From Rhynchopus euleeides (lineage: Eukaryota; Euglenozoa; Diplonemea; Diplonemida; Diplonemidae), in assembly GCA_963210315.1 (NCBI GenBank), contig OY723259.1:1798001-1862000 (forward strand): a stretch of 64,000 nucleotides of DNA. Direction: 5' to 3'. The first letter of the stretch is position 1; the number at the start of each line of letters is the position of its first letter. A model generated the notes under the pieces. That model searched no databases. It had not been told where the DNA came from and saw nothing but the letters and a program-made list of their open reading frames with translations. Below, one piece after another: positions 10,280-19,481 of this stretch. The position numbers and the translations under genes were made by a program.

Positions 10280-11531
10280 CGCACAGGAGCGCGTTTTGTA
10301 CCACACCACGAAATGACTGGTTGAAACAGCTCCACGCCTGCCACAGGGCTAGCATCCAGGAACTTCATGAAGCTGGGTTTGAGAGCCTGTACGCAGGGGT
10401 CACCCCCCCCTGCACGACATAAACGGGTTCATCGCAATACTCGCAGAGATCTTGCCTGATGGACCTGCCGTGCAGAAGGCTGTCCTTGGCAGCTCAACGT
10501 GTTCCAACATGACGGGAAACCAGGCCAGAGATGTTCTGAGTCGCTTACTCACCATTACCAAGACGAAGGGGGTGCAGCATCTACTCTGTATTGCAATGGA
10601 AATGCTTGTGCATTTCCGCTACAACGACATCCCCATCAAGTACCACCAGGAGGGAAAGTGCGCGAAAGAGTTCATCTTCTCGCTCATCGCAATGCACATC
10701 CTTGTGTTTGTCCTGGAGTGGGTGTCACCTGGGAGAACATCTGAGGGGCGTGGTGTTACATATATCCATTCGATGAGCCACTGGTTTGATCCAGAAGATG
10801 CACACCCCCTCGCCCTGAGTGACGAGGAACTGGAGAGGGGGAATGGCGTCCCCAAACGCCATGCCCTGAGGGTGACATCGCAGCAGACCGCCGAACGGGA
10901 CCTGCTGCTCTTCGAAATGCAGAGGACCAAAGGCAAGGGGTGCGGCCTGCTGGACCAACCGAGCACCCCGACCCTCCTGAAGTTCGGCGCGATAAAGCTT
11001 TGCTGCTGTGTCACTGCGAGGAACGCTTGTTGGAAGGGAGCAACGGCAGCACTGCAGCGGAGACTCGAGTCCCTCAGCCTTGGATCTCACGTCACAAAAA
11101 GGGGGCGATGGGGCCAACAATTTCTGGGCGACCCGGAAAACACCACTCCAAAGGCAACGCTGCTCGCATGCATCTGCAAGTCCAAATCCTGGGGCAACAG
11201 CGAGGATGTGCCAGAAGTGCCAGAACCAACACCATCCGGTACAGTGCCTGTGCAGCAGCATATCTGCATTGTGTGCTCCAAAGTTGTCCACACGAGAGAA
11301 GCACTGTTTGCGCATTATGATGCTGCACATCGGCCACAAAACAACGCGCCGTGTCAGACCTGCACTGTCACATGCCAGGAGTGCGGCAAACGGGCAAAAT
11401 CGAAGGGACTGAGCCAGCACTACCTCAGTCACCATTCGCGCGTGCTGACACAAAAGCGTTGCTGTGTTTGTTTCGAGCTCTTTAAAACCACTGTAAAGCG
11501 CGACGAGCACATGAGATCCGCGCACCCGTAA
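10280..11531 (+). CDS. P1 C-terminal ORF with conserved HFRYxDIP and HSxxHWxxPEDA motifs and C2H2 zinc fingers
   Basis: Coding similarity to P2 starts near 10300 (WLKQLH..LHEAGFESLYAGV), crosses a run of eight C near 10404 where the frame shifts, and continues to the stop at 11531. Shared with P2 are VHFRYNDIP, HSMSHWFDPEDAHPL, a YERDL-like ERDL segment and a closing LLACICK. Unlike P2, this version ends in three zinc-finger-like units (CIVC..HYDAAH, CQEC..HYLSHH, CCVC..HMRSAH) at about 11265-11525, suggesting DNA binding. The C-run shift could be a homopolymer sequencing error or real decay. I do not recognise the family. Confidence 0.6.
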
Positions 11532-11689
11532 GTGAGGGGGGGGGGGTGTTTGGCAGTTCAGGTACGTAGGTGATTTTGTTTGTCCTCGAGAGCGGAGTGA
11601 CGTCGTGGGAGGGAGTTGTTTTACCAGGCCCCCTGCCCACCTGGATGGCTCACCCCCCTCCTGGTGGTCCACCGGTGGGCAGCCCCTTC

Positions 11690-11992
11690 ACCAACTAGGA
11701 ATTGTAAATGGAAAGTAATGGGGGGTGGGTCTGTGCAGGGAAGATAGCTCGGCGTGAAAAATAACCTGATGCCATGCAAGGTACTCCCCTAGTTTTCAAT
11801 GGAAATTGGCCCATATCAACAGGAAATGGCTGGAACACCCGTCGTTTCAGCAGGTTCACCCGTCGTGCCGACGGGTGGCACCCGTCGACTCGACAGGTCC
11901 ACCCGTCGAGTCGACGGGTGCCACCCGTCGTTTCACCCGTCGTCATTTCACCCGTCGTCCCGACTAGTCGTCCGGGCGACTAGTCCGTGGTG
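11690..11992 (-). repeat. Right terminal inverted repeat of P1
   Basis: Inverted copy of 9026-9325. It differs from the left arm by small insertions in the octamer array (an extra CGTCATTTCACC block near 11940). Its outer end lies 136 bases before the start codon of the next host gene. Confidence 0.9.
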
Positions 11993-12127
11993 CCCCTCAC
12001 AACCCCCCCCCCCCCCCCCGCCCCCGTTCTCCACAGGGAGACTGGAACACTTGCCTTTGCCAGTCACTCTTTTCTCTGCCTCGCCACCACCACCCGCAGG
12101 CCCAAACCTCCCCTCTCCACCCCCGAA

Positions 12128-14245
12128 ATGCGGCGGCTCTGCCTCCCGCACGTACACCACAGCACCGCCGGGGGTCACCGGGGCGGGGGTGCTGCGCAGC
12201 CACCCGTGGAGGGAGTGCTGCTAGGGCCAGAGCCCCAGGGAGGGCGTGCCGCCCCACGCCCGCGCCTGCTGCTGCTGCGGGTGGCCACCGCTGCGCCCCG
12301 CCGGTTTGCCCACACGCTGGCGCAGGGGAGAAGTGCAGGGGCCAGCCGCACCTCGTCACGGAGATGGGTGAGCAGCCACTCGGCTCCGTTTGTCGGCTGG
12401 GATGACGCGCGCTGCGCCGAAGAGATACGGTCCAAAAATGAGGCAGGCGACATCTACGCAGCGGTGTGCAGGCTGAAGGGTGGGGGTGGCAAGATGGGGG
12501 AAAAGTCATATCTCACGGCGATGCGGAAGCTCCGGAGTTTCCCCAATACGATAGAGAAGTTTCACGATGTCTACTGCGCGATGCTGCATGACGCAGAGGG
12601 CATCGTCCCCACCGGGAGGGTCAGCGATGGCATTCTGGAGGCGCAGCACAGCATCGTCACCTCGGAGATCCTCACAACTGCGCTGCAGTATTGGTGTTCT
12701 TCGGCAACCAAGCACCCCCGCGAATCTTCGTTCTGCATTCGCCTGATTCTGGAGCATTTTGATTACTACTCTGTTCCCCTGGAGGACCAGCACTTCTTCG
12801 CCGTCCTGACGGCGGCAGGCATCTGCAAGGACGAAGGGCTCGGCTGGCTTGCCTTCCGCAAGCTGTCGCAGAGCGGCGCATCTGAGTCTGAGCTTTACAG
12901 CGGGCTGCTGGAGGCAAGCAGCAGCCCCGATGCGGCGGTGCTCTGCCTCATCAGGTGCGGCGTGTTGCAGTATCAGCGGGTGCCCTTCCCAGAGCTTGGT
13001 GGGAACGACAGGGCAGGCACAGATGGGCAGGCAGGGGAGCAGCCCGCCCCTGCTGCCCCTGCAGTGTCAGAGGCGGAGGAGGCCCCAGTGTCCCCGTGGG
13101 GGAGGAATTCCCCGTCGCTCGATGCCCTGTTGGAAGGGGGGCCGAAGCGCAGGGGGGTCAAGGAGGTGTCTGGGCCAAAGCCTGCCGCCGCTGCCACACC
13201 GCCCCGTGCAGCAGCCTCGGGGCGGTCCCCGCGGGAAGGGGGTGGGCGGGGCTCCGCTGAGCGCAATGCCACGGAGGCCACCCCCACCCCGACCCCTGCC
13301 CCCGCCGCCGCCGCCGCTGCAGCACGATCCACAGCAACACAGCGGCAGGCGCTGCGTGACGAAAGCGTCGCATTCCTCGACAGCTTCGTCGAGCGCCACC
13401 GTGTCTCATGGGGGGTGGGCGCTTCCCCAAGCAGCAGCAGCAGCAACCCGGAGGGCACAGGCACCACCACCAGCGCCACCACCGGCAGCACAGACATCAC
13501 CAGCAAACCCACCATAGCTCCCGGTTGGGCCGCCTTCTCACCAGAGGACTTCAGCAGGTTCGTCAAGGCGGTCGGCGTGTTGCTGCAGGACGGTGCCCTC
13601 CGCGTGGACCCTGTCAGCCTGCGCCCGCTGTCCGCGCGCAGCCTCCTTGCTGCGGCGCACAGCCTCCTGGGGGACGCGCGTGAGCCCGAGTTCGCCCCCC
13701 TGTTGGAGAAGCCGGTCATGGGCCCCCTGCAGCGGCTGGCAGAGGAGGTGCTGTATGAAGGGCTGCGGAATCGCGGGGCCACGTCCCAGGGGGACTTCTA
13801 CACGTTGTTCGGGCGGCTGCTGCGGCTGTATGTGGGGTGCGGGATGTACGAGAGGGTTGTCAACCTCTACTCGAGGGCCAGCGGGTCGACGTCGCAGAAT
13901 ATGCGCGCCACTGTCGTCGAGGCCTGTTTCAAAGCCTACCTCCGCTCGACGAGCCCTGCACTGGTGAGTGTGGCGGAGGAGCTTATAGTTAAACACGGCC
14001 AGTCAAAGTTCCCTCTGCATGATCAGCTGTGCTGCAACATGGCTGCTTTCTACAGCCACCTGAATGACGCCGAGGGTTGCCGGCGTCTCCTAGAAATGTA
14101 TGAAAGGCGCAACCAGACACCCACGCGAAAATTTCTCCGGATCATCGGCGGGTGTTTTCGGAATGTCGGGGATGAGTTCCAGTCGATACAGACCTCACCG
14201 GCAAAGCTTGACTTCGGGCAGGTGTCGAAGAACGCCTACTTCTGA
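12128..14245 (+). CDS. Putative organellar helical-repeat (PPR-like) protein
   Basis: About 705 codons, intronless, read from ATG 12128. The N-terminus is rich in Arg, Ala and Ser with almost no acidic residues (RPRLLLLRVATAAPRRFAHT), as in mitochondrial targeting sequences. Two blocks of paired helices, at about residues 130-290 and 510-690, have the Leu/Ala/Tyr rhythm of PPR/TPR arrays (for example YTLFGRLLRLYVGCGMYERV). They are separated by a low-complexity Pro/Ala/Ser/Thr linker at about residues 295-470. PPR proteins bind organellar RNA, so a role in RNA processing or translation is plausible but not proven. Transposon P1 ends only 136 bases upstream, so its end may form the promoter or 5' UTR. 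Confidence 0.5.
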   Translation: MRRLCLPHVHHSTAGGHRGGGAAQPPVEGVLLGPEPQGGRAAPRPRLLLLRVATAAPRRFAHTLAQGRSAGASRTSSRRWVSSHSAPFVGWDDARCAEEIRSKNEAGDIYAAVCRLKGGGGKMGEKSYLTAMRKLRSFPNTIEKFHDVYCAMLHDAEGIVPTGRVSDGILEAQHSIVTSEILTTALQYWCSSATKHPRESSFCIRLILEHFDYYSVPLEDQHFFAVLTAAGICKDEGLGWLAFRKLSQSGASESELYSGLLEASSSPDAAVLCLIRCGVLQYQRVPFPELGGNDRAGTDGQAGEQPAPAAPAVSEAEEAPVSPWGRNSPSLDALLEGGPKRRGVKEVSGPKPAAAATPPRAAASGRSPREGGGRGSAERNATEATPTPTPAPAAAAAAARSTATQRQALRDESVAFLDSFVERHRVSWGVGASPSSSSSNPEGTGTTTSATTGSTDITSKPTIAPGWAAFSPEDFSRFVKAVGVLLQDGALRVDPVSLRPLSARSLLAAAHSLLGDAREPEFAPLLEKPVMGPLQRLAEEVLYEGLRNRGATSQGDFYTLFGRLLRLYVGCGMYERVVNLYSRASGSTSQNMRATVVEACFKAYLRSTSPALVSVAEELIVKHGQSKFPLHDQLCCNMAAFYSHLNDAEGCRRLLEMYERRNQTPTRKFLRIIGGCFRNVGDEFQSIQTSPAKLDFGQVSKNAYF

Positions 14246-15016
14246 GGTTGAGGGTGGGTGGGTGGGATGAGGGTGCCCCTTGGAGCATTTCCGAGACATG
14301 TGTCAAGAGAATAGATCTGGCCATTGTATTGGTACTCAAGAGCTGCGTGCTCCCGGCGTGGCTCTCGACACCAAGGGTAACCATAGCTTCGCAAAGGGGC
14401 CTTCGCTACCCGGCGTGACAACGTGATAAACGAAGTGACGGGCGCCCCTTCTTCCCCCCGCACTGACCGACACGCCGTGATGACTAGTCCCCCACGACTC
14501 CTGTGGTGTTCTTCTCGACTTGGCTGCCCACACCCCACCCCCACCCGCGCTGTCCCACCCTCTCGCGCAGCGTCTGATGGCGGCGTCGAGAGGTGTTGCC
14601 GTGATGTGCAGCCCCTGCCCCACCTCTCTGCTTCGCAGCAGGTCACAGAGAAGAGGTGCAGCGGAAAGGCGGGTGAGGGGTTGGCGTGGGTGCAACCCCC
14701 CTCCCCTCTCCGCACCTATGAGAGTTTCAGCCTCTCCCACGCCCCCACCTACCCCTCTCCCCTTCCCCTCCCTTCCCTCGTTGTCGGTTCTTTCCGCTGC
14801 CGGATGGCATCCCGCTGTGCACCGCATATACGCCTCGCGGGGATCTTCAACCCCCCCACACTATCTTTCTTTGTTTTTTATGGAGACACTCTGGCGCCGC
14901 ACCTCACGCACCACCCATGCCCCCCCCCCCCCCCCCAACCCCTGTCGTTCTCACCAACGAACCGCATCGCTGCTGGTCGGAACATCACAGCCTGCTCCAC
15001 CAGGCGGTGTCAACAC
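14246..15016. other. Spacer between PPR-like and Pop5/Rpp14-like genes
   Basis: Non-coding by inspection. It includes a GGGGCCTTCGCTACC motif at 14395 (end motif of MITE F), C-runs at 14919 and a T-run at 14872. An upstream exon of the next gene could hide here, but I cannot define one. Confidence 0.4.
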
Positions 15017-15364
15017 ATGGGGCGATTGCGCAGCGGGAGGAGAGAGGCGGGGAGAAAGAACCGTGTCGGGCATATGTACATCGGTGTGCAGCTGCGCGGC
15101 CCGGGGGACAGGGGGTGCGAGGGGCCTGTGCTTCCGCTGATGCGCGAGGCGCTCAAGGCTGTGTATGGCAGTGAGGGGCAGGGCGAGCTGCGTGCCGTGG
15201 TGGACCGGCAGGGTGTCGCGGTGCTGCGTGTTGCAGCTGAGTGGGCTTCCCGTGCCTGGGCCAGCGCCACGCTGTTCCAGGCGCAGGAGGGGCACCTTGA
15301 TGTGTTCGCAGTGACCAGCGTGCTGACGCCCCTGCTGCACGCGGTGCCCACAGCGGAGGGCTGA
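15017..15364 (+). CDS. Small conserved-looking protein, possibly RNase P/MRP Pop5/Rpp14 type
   Basis: 115 residues from ATG 15017; a second ATG at 15074 is also possible. The basic N-terminus is followed by MYIGVQL, a helix (LPLMREALKAVYG), GELRAVVD, a strand (VAVLRVAAEW), SATLFQ and HLDVFAVTSVLTPLL. That order (strand, helix ending in a Gly-containing turn, strand, helix, strand ending in S/T) resembles the Pop5/Rpp14 fold of RNase P protein subunits. The match is by pattern only. The gene sits 243 bases before the BILBO1-like start on the same strand. Confidence 0.4.
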   Translation: MGRLRSGRREAGRKNRVGHMYIGVQLRGPGDRGCEGPVLPLMREALKAVYGSEGQGELRAVVDRQGVAVLRVAAEWASRAWASATLFQAQEGHLDVFAVTSVLTPLLHAVPTAEG

Positions 15365-15607
15365 CCTGCGAACGGCTCGGTGTCGTGTTGCGGCGGGGCG
15401 TGTTTATCCCCGTGGGAAGGTGTTGCCCGGCCCCGCCTCACCCCGGTACCCTGTGGGCCTGCATTTCTTTTCCCCCTCCGCTTCCACCCGCTGCGCCCTT
15501 GTGGTTTACTTCACGTCGCTGGATGTATTATTGCCCCACACCACCACGCCACCTCACCCAACCCACTCAACACCATATGCAGGTCGAGGTGGGTCACGTC
15601 GTGTAAG

Positions 15608-17653
15608 ATGGTGTTCACCGTGCTCGCTGCTGCTGACCTGTTCGGCACGAAGCTGAACTTCGAGGTGGACTTCGATGAGGTGCCGTCGATGCAGGGGCTG
15701 CACGACAAGGTGACTGCTGTGTTCGCTGCGGAGGCGTCGGTGCGCCGGCCGCGGCATGTGCCCGTGCTGCCCTTTGTGCCGCACCGCATCCAGATGTACG
15801 ACGAGCGGGTGGAGCTGTGGGTGGACCTCGTCAGCACCGCGCAGCTGCAGGACTACGCACAGATCTACGTCTTCCAGCGCGACAACGCATACCACAAGGA
15901 GGTGCAGAGCAAGATCCCGCCCCCCGTGAGGCCCCTGCAGTTCGCCGCAGCTGCGACCACATCTGTGCCGCCGCCGCCGTCGCACTCCCCTGTGTACGAC
16001 ATGCAGCTGTCGCCTCAGCGCATCGAGCAGCCGGTGGTGGCTGCGTACACGCCGCCCGCACCGGTGGCGGCGGTGCACCCTGTGGCTGTGGCGGCAGACC
16101 CTGTTGCCGCGTCTGTCGATCTCCTGGCGGCGTCAGCGGCGGCGGCTGCGGCTGCGAATGCGACGGCATCTGCGTCGCTCGCCGCCACCCTCGCCGGGTC
16201 GCCGCACCGCGATATCGCGCTTGCCGCGTCGCTCGCCGCGTCACCCCTGCCGCCTGTGGTGCCCGCCGTGGCACCAGTCTCGGCAGCAGCAGCAGCCGCA
16301 GCGGCCCACGCCACCGCCGTCGCCGCGGCCACCGCCTCCATGCCCCCTGCCCCCATGCTGCCCACACCGTCGCCCGCCGCTGCCGCCGCCGCCGCGACAC
16401 CTGCCGTGGAGGCGACGCTGTCGGAGAAGGTGATGATCGTGTTCGACGAGATCGACTCCTCCCGGCAGCGCCTCGTCACCAAGGAGGAGTGGTCCGCCGT
16501 CTTCACCAAATGTGAGCTGGTGGAGTACGAGGGGGACCTCTTTGTGAAGGCGGATGCCAACCACGACGGCATGGTCTCCTTCACAGAGTTCCAGCGCTTC
16601 TGCGAGCTGTACCCCACCGTGCTGGACTCGCTATACTACCGCCTGCGGGACTACTGGCTGGTGAAGAAGCAGGGCGACAGCCTCGACGTTGCCAAGAAGA
16701 CCCTCGATGCGCTCCGCGAGAAGGAGGCGGAGGCCCGCCAGGAGGTCAGCCGTGCCGAGGAGGAGCTGGCGGCACAGGAGGAGGCGCTGACGCAGCAGAC
16801 CCTCGAGGTGGGCCTGGCGCAGGGCAAGGAGCGCGACGCGCTGGCAGTGCTGGAGGCCGCAACCCAGGAGACGGAGCGGTGCAGGCAGGCCGCGCAGACC
16901 CACGCCGCAGAGCTGGCGACGGTGCGCGAGAAGGAGGCCCAGGAGCAGGCGGCGCACGACGCCACCGTGCGCGAGGTGGAGGCTGCCGCGCTGCGGCGCA
17001 AGGCTGCCCAGGAGGAGACGACGCGGTCGCAGCAGCGCCTCGACGACATCATGAAGCTGCTGGAGGAGCAGAAGGCGGAGCTGGAGGAGCGCAAGGAGGC
17101 CGAGGTGCAGGCGAGTGCAGACCATGTCTCCGCGCAGGCCACCCAGCAGGCTGCGGAGGCGTCGCTGGAGGCGGCGCGTCGCGACACGAAGCTGCTGGAC
17201 GACACGCTGCAGGTTGCCGAGCAGGAGCTGCAGCGCGCGCAGGAGCGCGAGCGGGAGTGCGGCGTGGCGCATGTCCAGGCGAAGGAGGACACCGCGCAGC
17301 AGATTGCGAAGCAGTCGAGGGATGAGCATGAGCTGGCGGTGCGGCGTGAGGTGGTTTCGCAGAAGAAGCAGTCGGAGGAGGCGGCGACCCGCACCGTGGA
17401 GGCGCAGCAGAGCGTGACGAACGGGCTGCAGGATGAGCAGAACGAGCTTCTGACGACGTGCAACGGCACGCGCCAGGAGGAGGGCCCGCTCATCGCGCAG
17501 GAGGTGCGCCTGCGCGCCGCGCGTGACAACCTCGATGAGGAGGAGGCCCGGCTGCGGACGGACCACCTCCACTTCCACAACAACACGGGCAGGGCGCAGC
17601 TCCCCTCCCCGCGTGTCGTGCTGCAGTCCTTCTCCCAGTCGCCTGCGAGGTGA
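15608..17653 (+). CDS. BILBO1-like protein: ubiquitin-like N-terminal domain, EF-hands, long coiled coil
   Basis: 681 residues, intronless. Residues 1-110 match the pattern of the trypanosome BILBO1 N-terminal domain: AADLFGTKLNFEVDF near the start, QMYDE followed by WVDL, then QDYAQIYVFQ and the HKE..IPPP closing segment. An Ala/Pro-rich linker covers about 110-270. A degenerate EF-hand (about 278-295) is followed by a canonical calcium loop DANHDGMVSFTE at about 316-327. Residues 355-665 are a continuous Glu/Ala/Gln/Arg heptad coiled coil. This is the domain order of BILBO1, which polymerises into the flagellar pocket collar of trypanosomes. The Ala-rich linker and a longer coil differ. A cytoskeletal or basal-body-associated filament protein is the likely role. 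Confidence 0.75.
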   Translation: MVFTVLAAADLFGTKLNFEVDFDEVPSMQGLHDKVTAVFAAEASVRRPRHVPVLPFVPHRIQMYDERVELWVDLVSTAQLQDYAQIYVFQRDNAYHKEVQSKIPPPVRPLQFAAAATTSVPPPPSHSPVYDMQLSPQRIEQPVVAAYTPPAPVAAVHPVAVAADPVAASVDLLAASAAAAAAANATASASLAATLAGSPHRDIALAASLAASPLPPVVPAVAPVSAAAAAAAAHATAVAAATASMPPAPMLPTPSPAAAAAAATPAVEATLSEKVMIVFDEIDSSRQRLVTKEEWSAVFTKCELVEYEGDLFVKADANHDGMVSFTEFQRFCELYPTVLDSLYYRLRDYWLVKKQGDSLDVAKKTLDALREKEAEARQEVSRAEEELAAQEEALTQQTLEVGLAQGKERDALAVLEAATQETERCRQAAQTHAAELATVREKEAQEQAAHDATVREVEAAALRRKAAQEETTRSQQRLDDIMKLLEEQKAELEERKEAEVQASADHVSAQATQQAAEASLEAARRDTKLLDDTLQVAEQELQRAQERERECGVAHVQAKEDTAQQIAKQSRDEHELAVRREVVSQKKQSEEAATRTVEAQQSVTNGLQDEQNELLTTCNGTRQEEGPLIAQEVRLRAARDNLDEEEARLRTDHLHFHNNTGRAQLPSPRVVLQSFSQSPAR

Positions 17654-18336
17654 GATGGGGGTAGCGGTGAGCAGGTCTGCGCGTGTGCGCCGTAGAGTTC
17701 TTCCTATATAGGCTGTATAGATGTCTTCCCCTTCCCATGAGGTTTGAGATGAGGGTTGGAGGGGAGACGCCTCTGCGTTGTTATTGCCATGTTGTTTGTT
17801 GTTGTCGACGTTTGCTTTTTGTTGTTGTTGTTGTCCCGTATGCTGTTTTCCCTTCCCAATCCCCGCCCCCCTCCCCCTCCCTCCCCCACCCCGTGTATTT
17901 GCTTTTTTTTTTGCATCAACGAAAGAAACGAAGCCTGTGGGGGTCACAGTGTGTCGGATAGGGCAAAGGGACCTGCTTTTTTGTTTATTAGGTTCAAACC
18001 GGAATAACCCCCGGGTTTTTAGAAACCGGGAAAAACCCCCAGCCCCCCTTTTGCCTAGCCCTGTCTTAGACCCTGCCCCTTGTGATGTTGTTCTTCACCG
18101 TATCCCCCCTACATTTTTCGCTATCATCGGGGTTCGTTCGGCAAATCGTGTTTATTTTCTCACAAGATAATGTGTGTAGGTGTCTGCTCGCTACGAGTCC
18201 TTTTTTAGTGCGAAAACCTAGCACAACCAGCAAAAAAAACCACCCAAAAAATGCACGTTTCTCCCCATCCCCGCTTTAGCGAAGGCCTTCCCCATTCACC
18301 CCCCCCCCCCCCCTCCCAAAAACCAGTGTAACCCCA
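17654..18336. other. 3' flank of BILBO1-like gene, no gene seen
   Basis: T/G-rich then C-rich sequence with long T, C and TTG runs. It reaches the left end of element P2 without any convincing ORF. Confidence 0.5.
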
Positions 18337-18565
18337 CACGGTGGACTCCAGCGGGGGTAGGGTAACCCTTTTCGGGAGTCTCAACTAGGGGGAGTCCAAC
18401 TCCCGCTAGCGGGAGTCTGACTCCCCCTAGCGGGAGTCTTTTCACCTATTTTCACTCATTTTTCCCATGATACCTATGCAATGTGGCACTCGTCACTGAA
18501 GTACAGCCACACCAAACGAAACGGACGTTTCCACCCATCCCAGCTCGCAGACCTGATTCACAAAA

Positions 18566-18946
18566 ATGGGGAAGACGACAACGAAGCCGGCAGCGAAGCC
18601 GGCGGCAAAGTCGATTAAGAAGAAGAAGAGCGCAGAGAGTCCCGAGGCTGCGGAGGCGACGAACATTGTGCATGATTTTTGCACGGCCTTCCCTGTTAAA
18701 AAAGGGGGCAGTGTGCTGACACTGGGATCCATTAGAAGGCTCCTAGCAACGGTGTTGAACAAGGAGCTCCACAAGCACAGCACCCAGGTGGCCAACGCAA
18801 TCATCGCCATGTCTTCCCTGACATGGATAAGTTCGCTGTCAGGGAAGTCGCAACGATGCGGAAGGAGGGCGCTCTCCGTCATATACAAGGTGGAGGCGAA
18901 GTATGGCAAGGTGCAGGATACAAACGTGTCGTCGGGGGCAGCCTGA
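18566..18946 (+). CDS. P2 copy 1, first ORF, unknown transposon protein
   Basis: 126 codons. A Lys/Ala-rich start (KPAAKPAAKSIKKKK) looks like a nuclear localisation or DNA-contact segment. The following part aligns with the P1 N-terminal ORF. It ends at a stop shortly before the internal end-sequence copy. No catalytic motif was recognised. Confidence 0.5.
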   Translation: MGKTTTKPAAKPAAKSIKKKKSAESPEAAEATNIVHDFCTAFPVKKGGSVLTLGSIRRLLATVLNKELHKHSTQVANAIIAMSSLTWISSLSGKSQRCGRRALSVIYKVEAKYGKVQDTNVSSGAA

Positions 18947-19211
18947 AGCCGCGAATGATCGCGACACGGGCGAACGGCTTGGCACCGTGGGTCTGGATAG
19001 ATGCTGGAGTTCGGCCGGGTGAAACCGGAAGTCGCAGCAAAATTTGCCCCCCCAGATTTCTTCCTCAAACCCACCCGTGGGCTGATCCGGCCTTGCACGG
19101 TGGACTCCAGCGGGGGTAGGGTACCACTACCGGGTTTAACCCTTTTCGGGAGTCTCAACTAGGGGGAGTCCAACTCCCGCTAGCGGGAGTATAGATCAGC
19201 AGTGGGCAACA

Positions 19212-19481
19212 ATGAGGCGATGCGGGGGGCGAGGGCACCGATGCTCACTGTGCGACATCCCAGAAGAACGCTGGTATCAACAGGTGCATCGATACCCGCA
19301 CCTGACTCTCTCTGAGATAAAAGAGGCTGGCTACCCCTCCCTCTTGGCAGGTGTGCTTCCCAATGCCCGCTACGTCACCCCAGCACTCCATGACTGCAAG
19401 GGGCTCGCCATGCGGCTGATCAGGGTACTGGATGAGACAACAAAAAAATATTCGACAAGACCTGTACAAACCTTGCACTGA
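19212..19481 (+). CDS. P2 copy 1, middle ORF fragment
   Basis: 89 codons with a CSLCDIPEERWYQQVH start and KEAGYPSLLAGV, matching the P1 segment FCTTPRNDWLKQLH..HEAGFESLYAGV. The frame runs out after an A7 run at 19441, and the homologous sequence continues in another frame. This could be a sequencing slip, an intron boundary or decay. The same break is present in copy 2. Confidence 0.5.
   Translation: MRRCGGRGHRCSLCDIPEERWYQQVHRYPHLTLSEIKEAGYPSLLAGVLPNARYVTPALHDCKGLAMRLIRVLDETTKKYSTRPVQTLH

Larger units (their letters stand above)
9026..11992 (+). mobile_element. DNA transposon P1 with ~300-bp terminal inverted repeats built of palindromic motifs
   Basis: The left arm (9026 to about 9325) is repeated in inverse orientation at about 11690-11992. 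The outermost bases are CACCACGGACTAGTCG on the left and their complement on the right. Both arms carry many copies of the 8-mer ACCCGTCG/CGACGGGT and the palindrome GACTAGTC, then a unique inner part. Flanking bases are C on both sides (up to CCCC), so the target duplication cannot be read. The interior encodes three frames related to those of element P2, the last ending in C2H2 zinc fingers. The CAC ends and subterminal arrays recall CACTA/CMC elements, but the protein is not recognisable as a transposase of that group. Confidence 0.85.

Noticed and set aside
10452..11531. Tyrosine recombinase (Crypton-like) assignment for the P1/P2 protein
   Set aside because: The HFRYxDI segment loosely resembles box I of tyrosine recombinases, but no R...HxxR...Y set follows, and the elements have long inverted ends, which Cryptons lack.
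16631..17947. Long minus-strand ORF of 438 codons opposite the BILBO1-like gene
   Set aside because: It is a Leu/Arg-rich shadow created by the Glu/Ala/Gln codon bias of the coiled coil on the plus strand.
18000..18010. tRNA-like GGTTCAAACC box
   Set aside because: No matching acceptor stem, D arm or A box at the right distance.
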